64,000 nt of DNA from Pseudomonadota bacterium (GCA_021848345.1 JAJZUV010000008.1:30974-94973); one strand, 5' to 3'. Shown: positions 36,995-47,405, counted from the first letter of the stretch. Notes: generated by a model from the sequence alone, not told the origin. Numbers and translations: made by a program.

Positions 36995-39334
36995 ATGGTT
37001 GAACTCGAAATCGACGGAAACAAGGTCGAGGTGCCCGAAGGCTCCATGGTGATGGACGCCGCGCGCAAGCTCGACGTGTACGTGCCGCACTTCTGTTACC
37101 ACCCCAAGCTGTCCATCGCGGCCAACTGCCGCATGTGCCTGGTCGACGTGGAGAAGGCGCCCAAGCCGCTGCCGGCCTGCGCCACCCCCGTCGCCCAGGG
37201 CATGATCGTGCGCACCCGCTCGGAGCGCGCGATCCAGGCGCAGAAGGGGGTGATGGAGTTCCTGCTGATCAACCACCCGCTGGACTGCCCCATCTGCGAC
37301 CAGGGCGGCGAGTGCCAGCTGCAGGACCTGGCCGTGGGCTACGGCGCCTCCACCTCCCGCTACCAGGAAGAAAAGCGCGTGGTGTTCCACAAGAACGCCG
37401 GGCCGCTGGTGGGCATGGAGGAAATGACCCGCTGCATCCACTGCACCCGCTGCGTGCGTTTCGGGCAGGAAGTGGCCGGGCTGATGGAGCTCGGCATGGC
37501 CAACCGCGGCGAGCATTCCGAGATCACCACCTTCCTCGAAGGCTCGATCGAGTCCGAGCTGTCGGGCAACATGATCGACCTGTGCCCGGTGGGCGCGCTG
37601 ACCAGCAAGCCCTTCCGCTTCGAGGCACGTCCGTGGGAACTGTCGCGCCGCGCCTCGGTCAGCCCGCACGACAGCGTGGGCGCCAACCTGATCATGCAGA
37701 TCAAGGGCAACCGCGTGGTGCGCGTGGTGCCCGAGACCAACGAATCGGTCAACGAGTGCTGGCTGTCCGACCGCGACCGCTTCAGCTACGAGGGCCTGTC
37801 CAGCGCCGACCGCCTGAGCGCGCCGATGGTGCGCGACGAAGGCGGGCTGCGCGAGGTCGACTGGCCGACCGCGCTGAACTTCGCCGCCAACGGGCTCAAG
37901 CGCGTGGTCGAGGTCGAGGGCCCGCAGGCGCTGGGCGCGCTGGCCTCGGCGCTGTCGACCAACGAGGAGCTGTACCTGCTCGGGCGCATCGTGCGCGCGC
38001 TGGGCAGCGAGAACATCGACACCCGGCTGCGCCGCAGCGACACGGCGCCGCAGCAGGCAGTGCCCTCGCTGGGCATGCCGCTGGCCGAGGTGGGGCAGTT
38101 GCAGGCCGCCTTCGTGGTCGGCTCGTTCCTGCGCAAGGACCATCCGCTGCTGGCCGCGCGCCTGCGCCGCGCGGCGCGTTCGGGCGCGCAGGTCAGCGTG
38201 CTGCACGCCAGTCGCGACGACGCGTTGATGCCCCTGCACGCGACCCTGGCCGCCGCCCCCGGCGCCTGGGTGGCCGAACTGGCCGGCGTGGCCGCCGCGG
38301 TGGCCGATGCGGCGGGCGTGCAACGCCCGGCCGCGCTGGCCGGCGTGCAGCCGGCGCAGGCCGCGCGCGACGTGGCCGCCAGCCTGCTGGGCAAGCAGCG
38401 CGCCGTGGTGTGGCTGGGCAACGCCGCCGCGCAGCATCCGCGGGCCTCCACGCTGGAGTCGCTCGCGCGCTGGATCGCGCAGACCGCCGGCGTGCGTTTC
38501 GGCTACACCGTGGAAGCCGGCAACACCGTGGGCGCCCACCTGGTGGGCGGGGTGCCGCGGGGCGCGGGGCAGGGCGCCGCGCAGATGCTGGCCAAGACCC
38601 CGAACGCGATGCTGCTGCTGGGCCTGGAGCCCGAGCTCGACCTGTTCGACGGCGAGGCGGCGGCAGCCGCGATGCGCGCCAGTGCCTTCGTCGTCGCCAT
38701 GAGCGCCTACCGCAACCCCGAACTGGAGCAATACGCCCAGGTCGTGCTGCCGGTGGCGCCGTTCAGCGAGACCGCGGGCAGCCTGATCAACTGCGAAGGG
38801 CGCCTGCAGTCCTTCCAGCAGGTGGCCCCTTCGGTGGGCAGCTCGCGCCCGGCCTGGAAGGTGCTGCGCGTGCTGGCCAACCAGCTCGGCCTGCCGGGCT
38901 TCGAATACGACACCGCCGAGCAGGTGCGCGAGGCCGCGCTGCAGGGCGTGGACGTGGCCGCGGCGCTGGCGCTCGCGCCGGTGGAACTGCCGCAGTCCCT
39001 GGACCTCGGCGCGACCGCCGCGGCCGAGGAGTTCGAGCGCGTGGCCGACGTGCCGATCTACAGCAGCGACGCCATCGTGCGCCGTTCGCCGTCGCTGCAG
39101 CGCACCGTGGACGGCCAGCGCGCCGGCCAGGTGGCGCTGCCGCGCGACGCCTGGGAGCGCCTGGGGCTGCAGGCGGGCGCGCTGGTGCGCGTGCAGCAGG
39201 GCCAGGCCAGCGCCGAACTGCCGGCACGCCTGGACGCATCGCTTGCCAGCGGCGTGGTGCGCATCGCCGCCGCCCATCCCGCAACCCGGGCGCTGGGGCC
39301 GATGTTCGGCCGCGTTTCCGTGCACAAGGTCTGA
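36995..39334 (+). CDS. nuoG: NADH-quinone oxidoreductase subunit G
   Basis: 75-kDa-type subunit holding up to three iron-sulfur clusters. 779 residues. N1b: CYHPKLSIAANCRMC with PAC later; N4: HPLDCPICDQGGECQLQD (His-ligated N5 region) and the CIHCTRCVRFGQEV plus LCPVGALT motif. The C-terminal two thirds is a molybdopterin-oxidoreductase-like domain without a cofactor, here very Ala-rich. The extra N7 cysteines of the E. coli protein were not seen. 47 bases after nuoF. Confidence 0.97.
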   Translation: MVELEIDGNKVEVPEGSMVMDAARKLDVYVPHFCYHPKLSIAANCRMCLVDVEKAPKPLPACATPVAQGMIVRTRSERAIQAQKGVMEFLLINHPLDCPICDQGGECQLQDLAVGYGASTSRYQEEKRVVFHKNAGPLVGMEEMTRCIHCTRCVRFGQEVAGLMELGMANRGEHSEITTFLEGSIESELSGNMIDLCPVGALTSKPFRFEARPWELSRRASVSPHDSVGANLIMQIKGNRVVRVVPETNESVNECWLSDRDRFSYEGLSSADRLSAPMVRDEGGLREVDWPTALNFAANGLKRVVEVEGPQALGALASALSTNEELYLLGRIVRALGSENIDTRLRRSDTAPQQAVPSLGMPLAEVGQLQAAFVVGSFLRKDHPLLAARLRRAARSGAQVSVLHASRDDALMPLHATLAAAPGAWVAELAGVAAAVADAAGVQRPAALAGVQPAQAARDVAASLLGKQRAVVWLGNAAAQHPRASTLESLARWIAQTAGVRFGYTVEAGNTVGAHLVGGVPRGAGQGAAQMLAKTPNAMLLLGLEPELDLFDGEAAAAAMRASAFVVAMSAYRNPELEQYAQVVLPVAPFSETAGSLINCEGRLQSFQQVAPSVGSSRPAWKVLRVLANQLGLPGFEYDTAEQVREAALQGVDVAAALALAPVELPQSLDLGATAAAEEFERVADVPIYSSDAIVRRSPSLQRTVDGQRAGQVALPRDAWERLGLQAGALVRVQQGQASAELPARLDASLASGVVRIAAAHPATRALGPMFGRVSVHKV

Positions 39335-39337
39335 ACC

Positions 39338-40399
39338 ATGCTCGACGCCTTCACTTCCAGCGGACTCAAGCTGCTCGGGCCCATCGCCTGGCCCCTGGTC
39401 TGGGACATCCTGCGCATCGTCCTGATCGTGCTGCCCCTGTTCATCGGGGTGGCCTACCTGACCCTGTGGGAACGCAAGGTCATCGGCTGGATCCAGGTGC
39501 GCATCGGCCCGAACCGGGTCGGTCCCTTCGGCCTGCTGCAGCCCATCGCCGACGGCCTGAAGTTCATCTTCAAGGAAATCGTCGTCCCGACGCGCTCCAA
39601 CCACTTTCTGTTCGTGCTCGGGCCCATCATGACCCTGACGCCCGCGCTGGTGGCGTGGTCGGTGATGCCCTTCGGGCCGGACGTCGCGCTGGTCAACGTC
39701 AACGCGGGTCTGCTGCTGCTGCTGGCGGTCACTTCCATCGAGGTGTACGGCGTGATCATCGCCGGCTGGGCGTCGAACTCCAAGTACGCCTTCCTGGGCG
39801 CGCTGCGCGCCTCGGCGCAGATGGTCAGCTACGAGATCGCCATGGGCTTTTGCATGGTGGTGGTGCTGATGGTCTCGGGCAGCCTGAACCTGACGCAGAT
39901 CGTCGCCGTGCAGCAGCACGGGCGCTTCGCCTCCATGGGGCTGAACCTGCTGTCGTGGAACTGGCTTCCGCTGCTGCCGATTTTCGTGGTCTACATGATC
40001 TCGGGCATCGCCGAGACCAACCGTCACCCCTTCGACGTGGTCGAGGGCGAGTCCGAGATCGTCGCCGGGCACATGGTCGAGTACTCGGGCATGTCCTTCG
40101 CGCTGTTCTTCCTCGCCGAGTACGCGAACATGATCCTGGTGTCCTTCCTGGCCGCCGTCATGTTCCTGGGCGGCTGGGACGCGCCGTTCTCCTTCCTGTC
40201 CTTCATCCCCGGATGGATCTGGCTGGGCATCAAGGCCTTCGTGCTGGTGACCATGTTCCTGTGGGTGCGCGCCAGCTTCCCGCGCTACCGCTACGACCAG
40301 ATCATGCGCCTGGGCTGGAAGATCTTCATTCCCGTCACGCTGGTCTGGCTGGTCGTGATCGGCGCCTGGATGCAGACCCCGTGGTCCATCTGGAACTGA
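39338..40399 (+). CDS. nuoH: NADH-quinone oxidoreductase subunit H
   Basis: Membrane subunit that forms the entrance for quinone next to NuoB/D. 353 residues with about eight or nine membrane helices. Conserved cytoplasmic loops: [51 protein letters not shown], and [20 protein letters not shown] with the quinone-channel acids. Three bases after nuoG. Confidence 0.98.
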   Translation: MLDAFTSSGLKLLGPIAWPLVWDILRIVLIVLPLFIGVAYLTLWERKVIGWIQVRIGPNRVGPFGLLQPIADGLKFIFKEIVVPTRSNHFLFVLGPIMTLTPALVAWSVMPFGPDVALVNVNAGLLLLLAVTSIEVYGVIIAGWASNSKYAFLGALRASAQMVSYEIAMGFCMVVVLMVSGSLNLTQIVAVQQHGRFASMGLNLLSWNWLPLLPIFVVYMISGIAETNRHPFDVVEGESEIVAGHMVEYSGMSFALFFLAEYANMILVSFLAAVMFLGGWDAPFSFLSFIPGWIWLGIKAFVLVTMFLWVRASFPRYRYDQIMRLGWKIFIPVTLVWLVVIGAWMQTPWSIWN

Positions 40400-40412
40400 A
40401 CCGGAGCTAGGG

Positions 40413-40901
40413 ATGTCCGCAGTACTCGATACCGTCAACAGCTTCTTCCTGGTCGAGCTGATCAAGGGCCTGGCCCTGACCGGCAAGTACGCGCTGCGCC
40501 GCAAGATCACGGTGCAGTATCCGGAGGAGAAGACCCCGATGTCGCCGCGCTTCCGCGGCCTGCACGCGCTGCGCCGCTACCCCAACGGCGAGGAGCGCTG
40601 CATCGCCTGCAAGCTGTGCGAGGCCGTGTGCCCGGCGCTAGCCATCACCATCGAAAGCGCCCAGCGCGAGGACGGCACGCGCCGCACCACGCGCTACGAC
40701 ATCGACCTCACCAAGTGCATCTTCTGCGGCTTCTGCGAAGAGAGCTGCCCGGTGGACTCGATCGTCGAAACCCATATCTTCGAATACCACGGCGAACAGC
40801 GCGGCGATCTGTACTTCACCAAGCCCATGCTGCTGGCCGTCGGCGATCGCTACGAACACGAAATCGCGCCCAACAAGGAGGCCGACGCACCCTATCGCTG
40901 A
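40413..40901 (+). CDS. nuoI: NADH-quinone oxidoreductase subunit I
   Basis: 23-kDa-type subunit with two [4Fe-4S] clusters (N6a and N6b) that pass electrons to N2. 162 residues. Both ferredoxin motifs are intact: [16 protein letters not shown] and [16 protein letters not shown]. The N-terminal amphipathic helix [20 protein letters not shown] lies along the membrane. Followed by a 94-base gap before nuoJ without recognisable signals. Confidence 0.98.
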   Translation: MSAVLDTVNSFFLVELIKGLALTGKYALRRKITVQYPEEKTPMSPRFRGLHALRRYPNGEERCIACKLCEAVCPALAITIESAQREDGTRRTTRYDIDLTKCIFCGFCEESCPVDSIVETHIFEYHGEQRGDLYFTKPMLLAVGDRYEHEIAPNKEADAPYR

Positions 40902-40995
40902 GCCTGCCGCGCCGGGGCTCGAAACCGGCGCCGCCGCGGGGATTCGCCGTACCGCCCCGCGCAGCAGACCTTGCGTCGCAAATCGCTGACAAGCC

Positions 40996-41667
40996 ATGAC
41001 CATTGCCACCGCGTTGTTCTATCTGTTCTCGGCCGTGCTGCTGTTCGCGGCGTTTCGCGTGATCACCGCGCGCAACACCGTGCACGCCGCGCTGTTCCTG
41101 GTGCTGGCCTTCTTCCAGGCCTCGACCATCTGGATGCTCCTGGAAGCCGAATTCCTGTCCATCGTGCTGGTGCTGGTGTACGTGGGCGCGGTGATGGTGC
41201 TGTTCCTGTTCGTGGTCATGATGCTCGACGTGAACGTGGACCAGTTGCGACAGGGCTTCTGGCGCTTCTTCCCGGTGGCCGCGCTGTTCGGCGTGTTCAT
41301 CGTGCTGGAGATGTCGGCCGTGCTGATGCAGGGCTTCCAGATCGGCGGCCAGACCGCCGCCGCGCAGGTCGGCGGGCAACTGCTCACGCCCGCGGCCCAA
41401 GCCGCGGCGCAGATCCCGAATACCGAATTGCTGGGCCGCGTGCTGTACGGCGCCTATCTGTATCCGCTGGAAATCGCGGCGGTGATCCTGCTGGTGGCCA
41501 TCATCGCCGCCATCGCGCTGACCCTGCGCAAGCGCAAGGACACGAAGAGCCAGCGCGTGGCCGAACAGCTGCGCGTGCGCGCCGCCGACCGCGTGCGTCT
41601 GGTGAAGATCCCGGCGCACGCGCCGGCAGCGGCGGCCGCCGCTGCCGCAACCGACAAGGGGGAGTGA
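40996..41667 (+). CDS. nuoJ: NADH-quinone oxidoreductase subunit J
   Basis: Small membrane subunit beside NuoH and NuoK, 223 residues with five predicted helices. [18 protein letters not shown] is the conserved third helix with the flexible segment that couples quinone reduction to proton transfer. The last 40 residues are Ala, Lys and Arg-rich and hydrophilic. Seven bases before nuoK. Confidence 0.96.
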   Translation: MTIATALFYLFSAVLLFAAFRVITARNTVHAALFLVLAFFQASTIWMLLEAEFLSIVLVLVYVGAVMVLFLFVVMMLDVNVDQLRQGFWRFFPVAALFGVFIVLEMSAVLMQGFQIGGQTAAAQVGGQLLTPAAQAAAQIPNTELLGRVLYGAYLYPLEIAAVILLVAIIAAIALTLRKRKDTKSQRVAEQLRVRAADRVRLVKIPAHAPAAAAAAAATDKGE

Positions 41668-41674
41668 CAAGACC

Positions 41675-41989
41675 ATGCTCGGATCTCTCGGTCTGGCCCA
41701 TTACCTGGTGCTCAGCGCCATCCTGTTCGCGATGGCCGTCGTGGGCATTTTCATGAACCGGCGCAACCTGATCGTGCTGCTCATGGCCATCGAGCTGATG
41801 CTCCTGGCCGTGAACATGAACTTCATCGCCTTCTCGCACTACCTGCAGAGCATGGCGGGTCAGGTATTCGTGTTCTTCATCCTGACCGTCGCGGCCGCCG
41901 AATCGGCGATCGGACTGGCCATCCTGGTCGTCCTGTTCCGCAACCTGTCGACCATCAACGTCGACGAACTCGATTCACTCAAGGGCTGA
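41675..41989 (+). CDS. nuoK: NADH-quinone oxidoreductase subunit K
   Basis: Three-helix subunit in the proton path, 104 residues. Helices at about 6-26, 31-52 and 62-86; the two conserved membrane glutamates are in [12 protein letters not shown] and [23 protein letters not shown] is the family signature. Three bases before nuoL. Confidence 0.97.
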   Translation: MLGSLGLAHYLVLSAILFAMAVVGIFMNRRNLIVLLMAIELMLLAVNMNFIAFSHYLQSMAGQVFVFFILTVAAAESAIGLAILVVLFRNLSTINVDELDSLKG

Positions 41990-41992
41990 GGC

Positions 41993-44053
41993 ATGGCTGC
42001 CACCATCAATCCCACGCTGTTGCTCGTCATCGCACTGGCGCCGCTGGTCGGGGCCATCGTCGCCGGGCTGTTCGGCAAGACCCTCGGGCGCGTCGTCTCG
42101 CACAGCGTGACCACGGGCTCGGTCGCACTGTCGTGCGCGCTGTCGCTGGTCGTGCTCTGGCAGGTGCTCGACGGCGCCCGCTACAACGGCACCGTCTACA
42201 CCTGGATGCAGGTGGGCTCGCTGCAGATGCAGGTGGGTTTCCTGATCGACAGCCTGTCGGCGCTGATGATGGTGGTGGTCACCTTCGTGTCGATGTGCGT
42301 GCACATCTACACCATCGGCTACATGGCCGATGATCCCGGCTACGAGCGCTTTTTCTCCTACATCAGCCTGTTCACCTTCAGCATGCTGATGCTGGTGATG
42401 AGCAACAACTTCCTGCAGCTGTTCTTCGGCTGGGAAGCGGTGGGCCTGGTGTCGTACCTGCTGATCGGCTTCTGGTACACCCGCGAGTCGGCGGTGTTCG
42501 CGAACCTCAAGGCCTTCGTGGTCAACCGCGTGGGCGACTTCGGCTTCGTGCTGGGCATCGGCCTGGTGGCGGCGTACACCGGAAGCCTGAACTACACCGA
42601 CGTGTTCGCCAAGGCGCCGGAGCTGGCCAAGGTGATGTTCCCCGGCACCGACTGGATGCTGCTGACGGTGCTGTGCATCTGCCTGTTCATCGGCGCCATG
42701 GGCAAGAGCGCCCAGTTCCCGCTGCACGTGTGGCTGCCCGACTCGATGGAAGGCCCGACCCCGATCTCCGCGCTGATCCACGCCGCCACCATGGTGACGG
42801 CCGGCATCTTCATGGTCTCGCGCATGTCGCCGCTGTTCGAACTGTCGAACACCGCGCTGTCGGTGATCCTGGTGCTGGGGGCGATCACCGCGCTGTTCAT
42901 GGGCTTCCTGGGGGTGATCCAGAACGACATCAAGCGGGTCATCGCCTACTCGACGCTTTCGCAGCTGGGCTACATGACCACCGCGCTGGGTGCCTCGGCC
43001 TACCCGGTGGCCATGTTCCACCTGATGACCCACGCCTTCTTCAAGGCGCTGCTGTTCCTGGCCGCGGGCTCCGTGATCATGGGCATGCACCATGACCAGG
43101 ACATCCGCCACATGGGCGGGCTGCGCAAGTACATGCCGATCACCTGGATCACCTTCCTGATCGGCTCGCTGGCGCTGTGCGGAACGCCGTTTTTCTCGGG
43201 GTTCTATTCCAAGGACAGCATCATCGACGCGGTCTCGGCCAGCCACCTGCCCGGCGCCGGTTTCGCCAGCTTCGCGGTGACGGCCAGCGTGTTCGTCACC
43301 GCGCTGTACTCCTTCCGCCTGTACTTCCTCGTGTTCCACGGCGAGGAGCGCTTCCGCACCGCCGTGTCCCATCACGGGCATGACGACCACGGCCACGACG
43401 ACCACGCCGCGCACGGCCACGACGATCACGGCCACGCGCACGGCAGCTTCGAGCCCAAGGAATCGCCGTGGGTGGTCACGCTGCCGCTGGTGCTGCTGGC
43501 CATTCCCTCGGCCGTGGTGGGCTGGTTCACCATCCGCCCGCTGCTGTTCGGCGGCTACTTCCAGGGCGCCATCGTCACCGACACCGCCGCCCATCCGGCC
43601 ATGGCCGACCTGGCCGCGCACTTCCACGGTCCGCTGAGCATGGCGCTGGACTCCTTCGCGCACCTGCCGTTGTGGCTGGCCATCGCCGGCGCGCTGGTCG
43701 CCTACTACGCGTACATGGTCAACCCCAGGTTCCCGGCCCTCATGCTGCGCATGTTCAAGCCGGTGTACGTGGTGCTCGACCACAAGTACTACATGGACTG
43801 GATCAACGAGCACGTGATCGCCGCCGGCGCGCGCCTGCTCGGGCGCGGTTTGTGGCAGGGCGGCGATGCCGGGATCATCGACGGCCTGCTGGTCAACGGC
43901 ACGGCCCGCCTGGTCGGCATGGGCGCTGCGCTGGTGCGCAGGCTGCAGACCGGTTTCATCTATTACTACGCGCTGGCGATGATCGCGGGCGTGGTCGTGT
44001 TCATGTGGATGTTCGTGCCGGGCAAGCTGCTTTCCGGCTGGTTCATCCGATAA
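41993..44053 (+). CDS. nuoL: NADH-quinone oxidoreductase subunit L
   Basis: Distal antiporter-like proton pump of complex I with the long lateral helix. 686 residues; E. coli NuoL has 613. Conserved: FSMLMLVMSNNFLQLFFGWE, GKSAQFPLHVWLPDSMEGPT with the pump Lys and Glu, SALIHAATMVTAGIF, and HAFFKALLFLAAGSVIMGMH. An unusual part is residues 460-484, 11 histidines in 25 positions alternating with Asp and Gly (DNA 43370-43444), in a loop before the last helices. The rest is normal. Confidence 0.97.
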   Translation: MAATINPTLLLVIALAPLVGAIVAGLFGKTLGRVVSHSVTTGSVALSCALSLVVLWQVLDGARYNGTVYTWMQVGSLQMQVGFLIDSLSALMMVVVTFVSMCVHIYTIGYMADDPGYERFFSYISLFTFSMLMLVMSNNFLQLFFGWEAVGLVSYLLIGFWYTRESAVFANLKAFVVNRVGDFGFVLGIGLVAAYTGSLNYTDVFAKAPELAKVMFPGTDWMLLTVLCICLFIGAMGKSAQFPLHVWLPDSMEGPTPISALIHAATMVTAGIFMVSRMSPLFELSNTALSVILVLGAITALFMGFLGVIQNDIKRVIAYSTLSQLGYMTTALGASAYPVAMFHLMTHAFFKALLFLAAGSVIMGMHHDQDIRHMGGLRKYMPITWITFLIGSLALCGTPFFSGFYSKDSIIDAVSASHLPGAGFASFAVTASVFVTALYSFRLYFLVFHGEERFRTAVSHHGHDDHGHDDHAAHGHDDHGHAHGSFEPKESPWVVTLPLVLLAIPSAVVGWFTIRPLLFGGYFQGAIVTDTAAHPAMADLAAHFHGPLSMALDSFAHLPLWLAIAGALVAYYAYMVNPRFPALMLRMFKPVYVVLDHKYYMDWINEHVIAAGARLLGRGLWQGGDAGIIDGLLVNGTARLVGMGAALVRRLQTGFIYYYALAMIAGVVVFMWMFVPGKLLSGWFIR

Positions 44054-44082
44054 ACCCAGGGCCTGCGGCTACCCGATAACCT

Positions 44083-45567
44083 ATGCAATCGCTACCCTTG
44101 CTGAGCCTGTCCATCTGGACGCCCATCGCCTTCGGCATCCTGATCCTGCTGCTCGGGCGCGAGACCAACGCCCCGGCCATGCGCTGGCTGGCGCTGGTCG
44201 GCGCCATCGTCTCGTTCCTCGTGACCCTGCCGGTGGTCGGTGGTTTCGACGTGGCCAAGGCGGGCATGCAGTTCGTCGAGCAGGCGCGCTGGATCGAGCC
44301 CTTCAACATCCAGTACCAGCTGGGCGTGGACGGCATCTCGCTGTGGTTCGTGCCGCTGACCGCCTTCATCACGGTGATCACCGTGATCGCGGGCTGGGAG
44401 GTGATCACCGAACGCGTGGCCTTGTACATGGCCTCCTTCCTGATCCTCTCCGGGCTCATGGTGGGCGTGTTCTGCGCGGTCGACGCGATGCTGTTCTACG
44501 TGTTCTTCGAGGCCACGCTGATCCCGATGTACCTGATCATCGGCATCTGGGGCGGACAGCGCCGGGTGTACGCGGCCTTCAAGTTCTTCCTCTACACCCT
44601 GCTGGGCTCGCTGCTCATGCTGGTCGCGCTGCTGTACCTGTACAGCCAGTCCGGCGGCAGCTTCAACATCCTCGATTGGTACACGGTGCCGCTGACCCGC
44701 ACGGCGCAGATCCTGCTGTTCGTCGCCTTCTTCGCGGCCTTCGCGGTGAAGATCCCGATGTGGCCGGTGCACACCTGGCTGCCCGATGCGCACGTCGAGG
44801 CGCCCACCGGCGGCTCCATCGTGCTGGCGGCCATCATGCTCAAGCTTGGCGCCTACGGCTTCGTGCGCTTCGTGCTGCCCATCGTGCCCGACGCCAGCCG
44901 CGAGCTGGCGCCGCTGGTCATCACCCTGTCGGTGATCGCGGTGATCTACATCGGCCTGGTCGCGATGGTGCAGACCGACATGAAAAAGCTGGTGGCCTAT
45001 TCGTCGATCGCCCACATGGGCTTCGTCACGCTGGGCTTTTTCCTGTTCTCCAACCTGGGGGTCGAGGGCGGTCTGGTGCAGATGATCTCCCACGGCTTCG
45101 TGTCGGGCGCCATGTTCATGGGCATCGGCGTGCTGTACGACCGCATGCACACCCGCGCCATCGCCGACTATGGCGGCGTGACCTCCAAGATGCCGCATTT
45201 CGCCGGCTTCGCCGTGCTGTTCGCGATGGCCAACGCGGGCCTGCCGGGTACCAGCGGCTTCGTCGGCGAATGGATGGTCATCCTGGCCGCCGTGCGCGAG
45301 AACTTCTGGCTCGGCCTGCTGGCCGCGACCACGTTGGTGCTGGCTGCCGGCTACACGCTGTGGATGGTCAAGCGCGTGTTCTTCGGCCCGGTGCGCAATG
45401 CCCACGTGGAGGCGCTGCGCGACATCGGCGCGCGCGAATTCCTGATCCTGGCGCTGCTGGCCGCGGGGACCCTGTGGTTCGGCCTGTATCCCAAGTTCTT
45501 CACCGATCCGATGCAAAGCAGCGTCGCCCAGCTGCTGCAACACGTGGCGGCCTCGAAACTGCAGTAA
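44083..45567 (+). CDS. nuoM: NADH-quinone oxidoreductase subunit M
   Basis: Antiporter-like proton pump, 494 residues with about 14 helices. QYQLGVDGISLWFVPLTAFI, FFEATLIPMYLIIGIWGG, KIPMWPVHTWLPDAHVEAPT, SIVLAAIMLKLGAYGFVRF and AYSSIAHMGFVTLGFF are the conserved blocks with the buried Lys and Glu. 29 bases after nuoL. Confidence 0.98.
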   Translation: MQSLPLLSLSIWTPIAFGILILLLGRETNAPAMRWLALVGAIVSFLVTLPVVGGFDVAKAGMQFVEQARWIEPFNIQYQLGVDGISLWFVPLTAFITVITVIAGWEVITERVALYMASFLILSGLMVGVFCAVDAMLFYVFFEATLIPMYLIIGIWGGQRRVYAAFKFFLYTLLGSLLMLVALLYLYSQSGGSFNILDWYTVPLTRTAQILLFVAFFAAFAVKIPMWPVHTWLPDAHVEAPTGGSIVLAAIMLKLGAYGFVRFVLPIVPDASRELAPLVITLSVIAVIYIGLVAMVQTDMKKLVAYSSIAHMGFVTLGFFLFSNLGVEGGLVQMISHGFVSGAMFMGIGVLYDRMHTRAIADYGGVTSKMPHFAGFAVLFAMANAGLPGTSGFVGEWMVILAAVRENFWLGLLAATTLVLAAGYTLWMVKRVFFGPVRNAHVEALRDIGAREFLILALLAAGTLWFGLYPKFFTDPMQSSVAQLLQHVAASKLQ

Positions 45568-45582
45568 GGCGCGAAGCACATC

Positions 45583-47043
45583 ATGAACTGGATTGCGGTC
45601 TATCCCGAGATTTTCCTGCTGGTCGTGGCCTGCCTGGTCATGCTCGTCGACGTGTTCTTCCGCGACCCCCAGCACCGTGCCGCCTACGCCGTCAGCGTGC
45701 TGGGCCTGGTCGTGCTGGTGGTGCTGTGCGGGGCGCTGTACGCCGATGGCGGGCGCATGCTGGCGATGCAGCGCATGGTCTGGTACGACCCCATGGGGAA
45801 CGTGCTCAAGATGTTCGCCTCGCTGGCCACTCTGTTCTCGCTGGTCTACGGCCAGCGCTACGCGCAGGATCGGGGCATGTGGGGCGGCGAACTGATGTCC
45901 CTGGCGCTGTTCTCGCTGCTCGGCCAGTTCATCATGATCTCGGCCAGCAACCTGCTGATGGTGTACCTGGGCCTGGAGCTCATGTCGCTGTCCCTGTACG
46001 CGCTGGTGGCGCTGCGCCGCGACTCCGCGGTGGCCACCGAGGCGGCGATGAAGTACTTCGTGCTGGGCGCGCTGGCCTCGGGCTTCCTGCTCTACGGCAT
46101 GAGCATGGTGTACGGCGCCACCGGTTCGCTGGACCTGAGCGTGATCTTCCAGTCCACCCGCCTGGAGGCGCTGAACCGCGCCGTGCTGGTCATGGGCCTG
46201 GTGTTCGTGGTCGCCGGCGTGGCCTTCAAGTTCGGCGCCGCTCCGTTCCACATGTGGCTGCCCGACGTCTACCAGGGCGCTCCCACCGTGGTGGTGCTGC
46301 TGGTGGCGGCGGCGCCCAAGCTGGCCGCCTTCGCGATGGCCATCCGGCTGCTGGTGCTGGGTCTGTTCCCGCTGGCCGTGGACTGGCAGCAGATGCTCAT
46401 GGTGCTGGCGGTGCTGTCGCTGGTGGTGGGCAACTTCGCCGCCATCGCACAGACCAACCTCAAGCGCATGCTGGCGTACTCGACCATCGCGCAGATCGGC
46501 TTCGTGCTGCTGGGCCTGATGTCGGGCATGGTCAACGGCAACGGCATGTCCTCGTCGCAGGCCTACGGCGCCGCGGTGTTCTACATGCTGGTGTACGTGC
46601 TCAGCACCCTGGGCACCTTCGGCATCGTCATGTTCCTCGCCCACGAGGGCTTCGAGGCCGAGCAGCTGAGCGACTTCGCCGGGCTGGGCAAGTCGCACCC
46701 CTGGCTGGCGGGCATCATGACCTTCCTGATGTTCTCGCTGGCCGGCGTCCCCCCGTTCGCCGGTTTCTACGCCAAGTTCGTGGTGCTGCAATCGCTGCTG
46801 GCCACCGGGCGGGTGTGGCTGGTCGTGCTGGCGGTGCTGCTGTCGGTGATCGGCGCCTTCTACTATCTGCGCCTGGTGAAGGTCATGTATTTCGACGCAC
46901 CCACGCGTGAGCACAAGGTGCGCGCCTCCGGCTCGGCCTGGGCGCTCATGTCGCTCAACGGCCTGGCCGTGCTGGCGCTCGGCATCGTGCCCGGCGGGCT
47001 GATGACCCTGTGCTACCAGGCCATCACCAACACCCTGCGCTGA
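45583..47043 (+). CDS. nuoN: NADH-quinone oxidoreductase subunit N
   Basis: Third antiporter-like pump, 486 residues. Conserved: YLGLELMSLSLYALVALRRD, EAAMKYFVLGALASGFLLYG, FKFGAAPFHMWLPDVYQGAP and LKRMLAYSTIAQIGFVLLGL, then FSLAGVPPFAGFYAKFVVLQ. Last complex I gene; 15 bases after nuoM and 28 before the DUF2818 gene. Confidence 0.98.
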   Translation: MNWIAVYPEIFLLVVACLVMLVDVFFRDPQHRAAYAVSVLGLVVLVVLCGALYADGGRMLAMQRMVWYDPMGNVLKMFASLATLFSLVYGQRYAQDRGMWGGELMSLALFSLLGQFIMISASNLLMVYLGLELMSLSLYALVALRRDSAVATEAAMKYFVLGALASGFLLYGMSMVYGATGSLDLSVIFQSTRLEALNRAVLVMGLVFVVAGVAFKFGAAPFHMWLPDVYQGAPTVVVLLVAAAPKLAAFAMAIRLLVLGLFPLAVDWQQMLMVLAVLSLVVGNFAAIAQTNLKRMLAYSTIAQIGFVLLGLMSGMVNGNGMSSSQAYGAAVFYMLVYVLSTLGTFGIVMFLAHEGFEAEQLSDFAGLGKSHPWLAGIMTFLMFSLAGVPPFAGFYAKFVVLQSLLATGRVWLVVLAVLLSVIGAFYYLRLVKVMYFDAPTREHKVRASGSAWALMSLNGLAVLALGIVPGGLMTLCYQAITNTLR

Positions 47044-47071
47044 ACCGGCGCGCCCGAATCGGAGAGTCCGC

Positions 47072-47374
47072 ATGCAATCGTCCGCCGTCTGGCTGGTGCT
47101 GGTGATGGCGCTGTTCGGCGCCAACGCACCCTTCATGTCCGACCGCATGTTCCTGGTCGTGCCCCTGAAGGCCGTCAAGACCTGGTGGCAGCGCGCGGCG
47201 GAGATCCTGCTGCTGTACTTCGTGGTCGGCGCCCTGTCGCTGGCGCTGGAGCAGCGCCTGGGCCAGATCTACCCCCAGCACTGGCAGTTCTACGCGGTGT
47301 CGCTGGCCATGTTCGTGGTGCTGGCCTTTCCCGGATTCGTGATGCGCTATCTGGTGCGTCGCGTGCCGGCCTGA
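47072..47374 (+). CDS. DUF2818-family small membrane protein
   Basis: 100 residues with three membrane segments (about 5-22, 43-62 and 72-92). The first loop, FGANAPFMSDRMFLV, and the second, KTWWQRAAEILLLYFVVGAL, are characteristic of the DUF2818 family that follows nuoN in betaproteobacteria. The constant position suggests a link with complex I assembly or stability, but no function is known. Cotranscription with nuoN is likely. Confidence 0.88.
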   Translation: MQSSAVWLVLVMALFGANAPFMSDRMFLVVPLKAVKTWWQRAAEILLLYFVVGALSLALEQRLGQIYPQHWQFYAVSLAMFVVLAFPGFVMRYLVRRVPA

Positions 47375-47405
47375 GGCTGCGCCTCCACGTCGATCCACCG
47401 CGCCG

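Noticed and set aside
36938..40510. 1190-codon minus-strand frame across nuoG and nuoH
   Set aside because: Antisense shadow; the plus strand encodes intact nuoG and nuoH with cofactor ligands.
44092..47178. 1028-codon minus-strand frame opposite nuoM and nuoN
   Set aside because: His, Gln, Asp-rich low-complexity translation typical of antisense to membrane protein genes.
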